NCBI GenBank assembly: GCA_027596195.1
Contig: JADGJG010000382.1
Span: 1-21,835, forward strand
Source: Podochytrium sp. JEL0797
Lineage: Eukaryota > Chytridiomycota > Chytridiomycetes > Chytridiales > Chytriomycetaceae
DNA: 21,835 nt
Reading direction: 5' to 3'
The first letter of the stretch is position 1. Each line of letters opens with the position of its first letter. The notes under the pieces were generated by a model that did not search any database, was not told the origin of the DNA, and worked only from the letters and a program-made list of their open reading frames with translations. Shown in pieces: positions 16,941 through 21,835 of the stretch. A program made the position numbers and the translations under genes.

Positions 16941-19900
16941 ATGTTCTGGAGATTCGGCTACCACCCGGCATCCACGATGGACGCGCTGCTGGACAAGGAT
17001 GGCGTGACGCTGGACGAGCTGTTTGAGGAGGAGGAGTTGCTGCAGGAGTGCAAGAGCCACAACTCGAAGCTGGTGGAGTTGTGAGTTGCCCCCCTTGTTC
17101 TCCTAGTGCATTCACTCACAGTGTTGTAGCCTCTGCCGCCCAGACATTCTCCAGCAGCTCCTCAACATGGTCATTGTCGATCACTTTGCCGACGACAAAG
17201 ACAAGAGCGCGAGGTGTGTGGCTGCCATATCCTGTCCTGTCCTGCCCTGTCCTGTTATGCCCCCCAGAGAGCATACCACGAGTGCTGTTGCGTTGCGGGC
17301 TGCCTCTGGCTTGGCTTTCCTCGAATTGCCCCCACTCCCACTTCAACTCCCCGTATCGCAATCGCACCGAATCCCCTCGAAACCCGCGAATCGAATTATT
17401 CCTCAGGCATCTGATCAACTCCCGTCCGTAATTTTCCTTCCAGGTACTCGTATCTTGCTTCCGAAATCTTCAGCTGCGATATCTTTGCCCTGAGCAACGC
17501 TGCGATTGCCCAACCGGGCCTCCTCCAATCTTTCTGGAAACTCCTGGACGAACCCGCACCTATTGAGCCGCATAAGGCCAGCCATTTCTCGAAAGTGAAT
17601 GGCATATTGATGCAAAAGAAGACGGGCGAGGTAACGTGTCAAACCCCGTTTTTCCGCCCCTCTCGTTCTTTGCTGATCCGTTTTGATTTGGAAAGATGGT
17701 CGAGTTTGTGAAATCCCAGCCCGACTCGCTCTCCAGCATTCTCAAGCACGTTGGAAACTCCTCCATTGCCGAACTGCTTCTCAAGATCATCAGTTTGGAG
17801 GAAATTCCGGAAGGACATGGCATTGTCGCGGTAAGTCTCACTCCATTTAGTTTTGTTTGAAGCGTCTCCCGTTTTTTAGCTCATGGTTTTTTCCTTGGAA
17901 ATCAAAGTGGTTGAGCGAGCAAAAACTGATCCCTTCCCTCGTCGAACGCCTGAACCCGAACGAAGGAATCGAGACACACAACACGGCCGCACAAACATTG
18001 TTGGATATTATTGCCGTGAGTTACCAAAACGCGGGACCCATGGATCAGGAGGAAGGGTTTCCCATTTCGTTGGGTGGCGGTAATTCGCTTGTTGACGAGT
18101 TGAAGAGGTTTGTTTTGTTAATTCATTCTGTCTGTGAACACCCACCTCAACCTGTTTTCAAACCCGAATTCTGAAAATTCAAAATCGTGTTGCAGCGAGG
18201 CCATGATGAGGAAAATCTTTGATTACATGCTCGACCAAACCGCACCCAACGCCACGTCCTCTCTGTCGAGCGGAGTGATTATCATGATTGAATTGATCCG
18301 GAGATATTGCAGGTGTGTGTGGCTTATTTTAGTGGAAACTCCTGACCTCTCTTTTGACTCTCTAGCGAAATCGAACAAGCCGAATTCCAACAACACCAGT
18401 TCCAAACCCAACTGTTGCAATCACGCGGCCAGGAATTTGGAATCCTGCCGACCCCCGAAAAGATGAAATCCCTCGCGGTGGACTTGAACGAGCTGTTGAA
18501 GGTGATTGGAGAGAAAGTGGGCGATTTCACACACTTGCTCGAACACCCAAGGAATATGGTAACGTTGTCTCCAAATCTACCCCCACCCCTGTTTGTGTGT
18601 GTTGATTCCCGTGGAATTTCAGAAACAAGCCAACACGACTCTCGGCAAATCAGTCCCACTCGGCTCCGAACGTTTGCGCACATGTGAACTGTTTGCCGAA
18701 ATCCTGCACCTCCAGTACCTCTACTTCTCATCCCCACTGTTTGAGCGACTCGTGTTTGGAGACGCGCCCGAAGAAGACGACGACGACAGCATGATGGAGG
18801 GAAAAGAGGGCGGTGGTGTTGGTGAGGATGGGAAAGATGTTGACGCTCTGAGTACCGGAATGGATGGGATGAAATTGAAGCCGAGCGCTGTGAGAAACGT
18901 GGCAGACGAACTTTCAGGGATCAGTGAACTGCTTGTGGCTTCCAACGTTTTGCCCATGTGTTTGGTGATTATTTCTCTTTCTCTTGCCTCTTTGTTGCGT
19001 GTGTCGTTTGCAACCGCGTGTAGGGTATACAATTGCATGCTAATAACTCAAAACAGGTTCTGTTTTACGAATTTCCGTGGAACAACTTCCTCCACAGCGT
19101 CGTATACGACATGATTGCCAAAGTGTTCAACACGTACTCGTTCACATCGCAAAGCTCCAATTTCGCTCACGTGGGACCAGACGGGAACGAGATTCTTCCT
19201 GCAGAAGATGGATCCATGACTCCGCTCGAAGAAAAGATGAAGCAGGTGTCGAGCGTGTTCAAGAAGCTTGTTATTTCGGTATGAAATCCTTCCCTCCCCC
19301 CTTTTTTGTGTGTAGTTGCGTTATCGCGTTGCATGGAGACGGAGTTTATTGATTTTTACATTTTGCTTGTGGATGGGGTTTAGATTCTGGTCGAGGGAAA
19401 ATTGACTACTCGCATCACCGGGGCGCAACGCCGAAACGACACAGAGGCTTCGCAGGCCAAGGGAGTTCGGTTGGGATACATGGGCCATTTGACATATATT
19501 TCGGATGAAGTGACGAAACTCGTTGAAAAATGCTTGGAAGACTTTGGTCCCGACGTGATTGGTGAGCTGCGTTTTCTTTTTTTCCTTTGTCGAGTTTGAC
19601 TCATATTCGCTTGTAATTTGCAGATTTGATCAGTTCGGAAGAGTGGCAAACCTATCTCAACGGAGTCCTCCGAGAAACCAAAGACCGCGACCGCCAAGCC
19701 CTCGGCGGAGTGCGACCCACCAACACACAGGCCGCATCCACGTTTGGAAAGATTGACGAAGCCGATATTGTGCCGTTGAATCCCGCTCCGCCTCCCAAGA
19801 ACGCTGGCAGTTCCGCCGCGACTTCTATCGGCGGCACCATGAGTGCGCGGAACGAGGTGGACGAAGACGACGAAGGAATGGGCAATGTCTCGGACTTTGC

Positions 19901-19970
19901 ACCCGGTGAGGATGGGGACCCATCGGCATACAAGTCGAACAAGGATTGGCAGGAAGGAAATTGGGATTGA
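16941..19970 (+). CDS. SAPS-domain regulatory subunit of protein phosphatase 6 (Sit4-associated)
   Basis: SAPS proteins (human PPP6R1-3, yeast Sap155/185/190/4) bind and direct the PP6/Sit4 phosphatase in cell-cycle and nutrient signalling. Eleven exons join in phase: 16941-17080, 17130-17213, 17444-17630, 17696-17830, 17908-18107, 18196-18312, 18366-18558, 18623-18964, 19057-19278, 19384-19561, 19624-19970, giving 714 aa. The N terminus MFWRFGYHPASTMDALL followed by LQECK matches the family's MFWKF...LQECK opening, which fixes the start. Helical repeats follow. PWNNFLH near 473-479 and GYMGHL at 571-576 are strongly conserved hallmarks. An acidic insert (EEDDDD) lies near 402-407, and the tail is acidic and disordered. 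The exon 8 donor at 18965 (gtgatt) is the only GT that keeps phase. It is shorter than most relatives because the C-terminal tail is short. Confidence 0.92.
17231..17255 (+). repeat. (CCTGT)5 pentanucleotide repeat in a SAPS intron
   Basis: Five copies of CCTGT, the third reading CCTGC, lie just inside the 230-base second intron (17214-17443), the longest of this gene. It is a microsatellite likely to vary in length between strains. Confidence 0.85.
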
Positions 19971-20048
19971 ATTGGGTGTTTTTGTTTCGTTTGCGTTTTT
20001 CGCGTGTGTTTTGTTTTTTGGGTGGTTTGAATTGAAAATTGTCATGAA
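19971..20048 (+). promoter_or_regulatory. 78-base gap between the SAPS and glycosyltransferase-like genes
   Basis: Same-strand neighbours. The gap is GT-rich (tttttgtttcgtttgcgttttt) with no clear AATAAA or TATA. It must serve as 3' end for one gene and promoter for the next. Confidence 0.4.
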
Positions 20049-21125
20049 ATGTATCAAATCCGAAGGTTCACGACGGTTTCCAAGCTGCTTTTAGTGCTGC
20101 TGTGGATTCTCCTGGTACTCGTGTTTGCAATCTATTACACCCTCTCAGGCCTCGAAGTAAGCAGTTTCGAAAGCATAGGTGCATGTTGCATTATTCGCGT
20201 TTGATCGCGTATTCACCAAAAACAATCGCAACACACTCAAGTTCTCAAAGAAGACACACTCGAAAGACACCTCCCCTCCCTCCGCCTCGCCCTCATCATC
20301 CCCTTCACCCATTCCGAATCCGCACGCGTGCTCAACAACCTCGCCACCAGCTGGACCACCCACCCACCCTGCGATCCCACCACCCACGCATCCTACCATG
20401 TCCTCACAGACCTCGTATTCTACTACCACAAAGACATTCTCCACTACGCCCCACACCTCATCAAACAGCTCCAAACGAGTGTCCAAAAGTCACCCTACCA
20501 CGCCTGTTTTGCATCCATCCGTTTCGTCAACGCTCTCCTCACAGACGAAGAAGACGTGTACCCACTCGGCGCGTCCAAAATGTTTTTCCATCTCTTCCGA
20601 ACTCTTTCGACAGGCCCACTTCTCAGAGACCATCACTCCCGCACCTCCGCATCCCACCATCACCAGGCGTTTTATTACATGGAACCCGACAACACCCCGT
20701 GTCGCCGAAACTGGCTCGACAGGATATACGAAGAATCCGCGATCCCAGGTGACTTTTGGATGCGCGGGTCTATCCTCCGGGACCGGAACCCACGCGTGGG
20801 GGATTGGTCCTTTTCGGATCACTTAAACGGAAACGCGTTATACCGTGCAGATGACGCACGATTTATCGAGTTTGTGTTGCGCGTGGAGAAGGAGATGGAG
20901 ATGGATGAGGGCGGGAGGTTGTATTTGAATAGTTATGATATTGCGTTGGATTTGGTGAGGAGGAATCGATCGTTGGTCGAGTGGGTCGACTATGCGGAGA
21001 TGGCGGCCAAGTTTCAGTTTACGGAAACGGTGCAGAATTGGTACCGCACGCCCGTGAATGCTACACTGTTGTGTTTGGAGAATCCGGCGACTTATTTGGT
21101 CCATGGACGAGAAGTCTTTTTATAA
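20049..21125 (+). CDS. Type II membrane glycosyltransferase-like protein (GT-A type, EPD motif)
   Basis: Exon 1 (20049-20178) encodes a short basic head, MYQIRRFTTVSK, and a strong signal-anchor helix (LLLVLLWILLVLVFAIYY), so the enzyme should face the Golgi/ER lumen. Exon 2 (about 20242-21125) starts with a beta strand, LALIIPFTHSESARV, then MEPDNTPCRRNWLD, a DxD-like metal/sugar site (EPD), then FWMRGSI and HLNGNALY, a pattern I associate with uncharacterised nucleotide-sugar transferases of algae and chytrids. The joined product is about 337 aa, ending in TAA. The donor gtgcat at 20179 was chosen because the stronger-looking gtaagc at 20157 breaks phase with either acceptor. AG acceptors at 20241 and 20250 are nine bases apart and both keep frame. 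Sugar and acceptor are unknown. Confidence 0.6.
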
Positions 21126-21198
21126 ACGGCTATAAAAACAAATGAAACACACAAACACACACACGCACAAGCATCCAACCCCTCCACACACACACGCC
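21126..21198. repeat. CA-rich convergent 3' region
   Basis: This is the 73-base gap between two converging stop codons, dominated by imperfect (CA)n tracts (aaacacacaaacacacacac and ccacacacacacg). It carries no gene and presumably holds overlapping 3' UTRs. Confidence 0.7.
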
Positions 21199-21780
21199 TC
21201 AATGAATCTTCAACCTCTGCACTGCATCCACCAACCCCTCCGAAATCGGAACCTTCTTCTTCCCGGCCTTCGCCACCGCCGAATCCAACGCTTCCTTCTC
21301 CTTCCTCACCAAAGCCGCATCCTGCTTCCATCGACTACTCAACCCCGAATCCTTCCCCAAAATCGTTTTCCCCCCCGCCCCACCCTCCGGCGGCGTCACC
21401 CCCCCACCTCCACTCTCCCCTTTCCCCTTCTTGCCCGTCAACGAAAACCGACTCCCCTCCAACCCAGAAAACAAACTCAACCGACTCTCACTCGTCTTCA
21501 CAAGCCCCCCAAACGCATCAATCTCAACCCCTCGTGAATACAGTTTCGCTACAAGCTCCATGGCATCCACGTCCCCCATCTGCGCAGCCTCACAGACAAG
21601 CTGCACCCCTTCCTCCACCATCCCCGCAGTACTTTTCCCATCCCCGAGGAACAACGCGCCGAGTTTGTACATGGCGGGAGGGTACCGAAACGACGCGGCA
21701 GTCCGGAAACAACTGACCGCCGTATTCATATGTTCCACAGCCATCACAGACGGCCCCGGTGTCGTCCCATTCGTCGGGGC
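21199..21780 (-). CDS. Sel1-like repeat protein, 3' part, cut by the contig end
   Basis: The frame is open from the poly-G tip to a TGA at 21199-21201, giving 193 visible residues; the true start is missing. The N-terminal part shows Sel1/TPR-like helical repeats: AVSCFRTAASFRYPPAMYKL followed by GALFLGDG, and then a second copy with CEAAQMGDVDAMELVAKLY. These match the consensus of A...F..AA..G...A...LG.LY..G. The rest is polar and disordered, with a Lys/Gly-rich stretch (GKKGKGESGGGG) and a charged C-terminal helix. Sel1-repeat proteins act as scaffolds in ER quality control, chitin-synthase activation and signalling; which applies here cannot be told. The internal ATG near 21744 is not taken as the start because the repeat frame continues upstream. 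Confidence 0.6.
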   Translation of the reverse strand, partial: APTNGTTPGPSVMAVEHMNTAVSCFRTAASFRYPPAMYKLGALFLGDGKSTAGMVEEGVQLVCEAAQMGDVDAMELVAKLYSRGVEIDAFGGLVKTSESRLSLFSGLEGSRFSLTGKKGKGESGGGGVTPPEGGAGGKTILGKDSGLSSRWKQDAALVRKEKEALDSAVAKAGKKKVPISEGLVDAVQRLKIH

Positions 21781-21835
21781 GGGGGGGGGGGGGGCGGCGG
21801 GGGGTGGGGGGGGGGGGTGGTGGGGGGGGGTGGGC
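21781..21835. other. Poly-G contig tip, probable sequencing/assembly artefact
   Basis: The last 55 bases are nearly all G with a few C and T and no periodic unit. They interrupt the Sel1-repeat reading frame abruptly and mirror the poly-C at the left end. Confidence 0.7.

Noticed and set aside
18956..18964. SAPS exon 8 ending at ATG or ATGT (18958/18959).
   Set aside because: Those junctions lack GT or break the frame; ending after TTG at 18964 keeps phase and gives VLPMCLVLFYEFPWNNFLH, as expected for the family.
20157..20162. Donor gtaagc as the end of exon 1 of the glycosyltransferase-like gene.
   Set aside because: It is closer to consensus, but joins out of phase with both usable acceptors; gtgcat at 20179 keeps the frame.

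Overview
This window looks like nuclear DNA of an intron-rich, gene-dense eukaryote, most likely a zoosporic (chytrid-like) fungus. The genes are split by short GT-AG introns, mostly about 50-120 bases, and I could join all of them by hand with consistent reading phase. TAA, TAG and TGA are all used as stops, so the code is standard. The fungal leaning rests on ADP1-like ABCG transporters with a Cys-rich N terminus. The zoosporic leaning rests on a CDK20/CCRK-type kinase, a family linked to cilia and flagella. The placement is an inference and was not tested by any search.

Layout, left to right. Bases 1-99 are nearly pure C. A 5'-complete but otherwise truncated TFIIE-beta-like gene (-) and a full FIP1 polyadenylation-factor gene (+, 10 exons, 508 aa) diverge from a 22-base gap that carries a perfect 18-base palindrome. 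FIP1 converges on a CDK20-like kinase gene (-, 6 exons, 349 aa). That gene diverges from a 720-aa, probably mitochondrial, PPR-like protein across only 35 bases. A gap of about 960 bases without a recognisable gene follows. Next come two head-to-tail ABCG paralogs on the minus strand (1147 and 1039 aa). Divergent from the second is an orphan Ser/Thr/Pro-rich single-pass membrane protein (+). Then come a SAPS-domain PP6 regulatory subunit (+, 11 exons, 714 aa) and a type II membrane glycosyltransferase-like gene (+). Last is a Sel1-repeat gene (-) cut off by the right end, which turns into nearly pure G.

The genes are mostly conserved housekeeping functions (transcription initiation, mRNA 3' processing, cell-cycle/ciliary kinase signalling, PP6 phosphatase targeting, membrane export). 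I see no CRISPR array, operon, transposon, rRNA or tRNA. The C-rich left end and G-rich right end look like assembly or sequencing artefacts at the two tips of a whole contig. The points most worth a second look are the ultra-short divergent promoters, the intron turnover between the ABCG twins, the abrupt AC-to-GT composition switches inside single reading frames, the palindrome cluster upstream of the SAPS gene, and the unexplained 6889-7850 gap.
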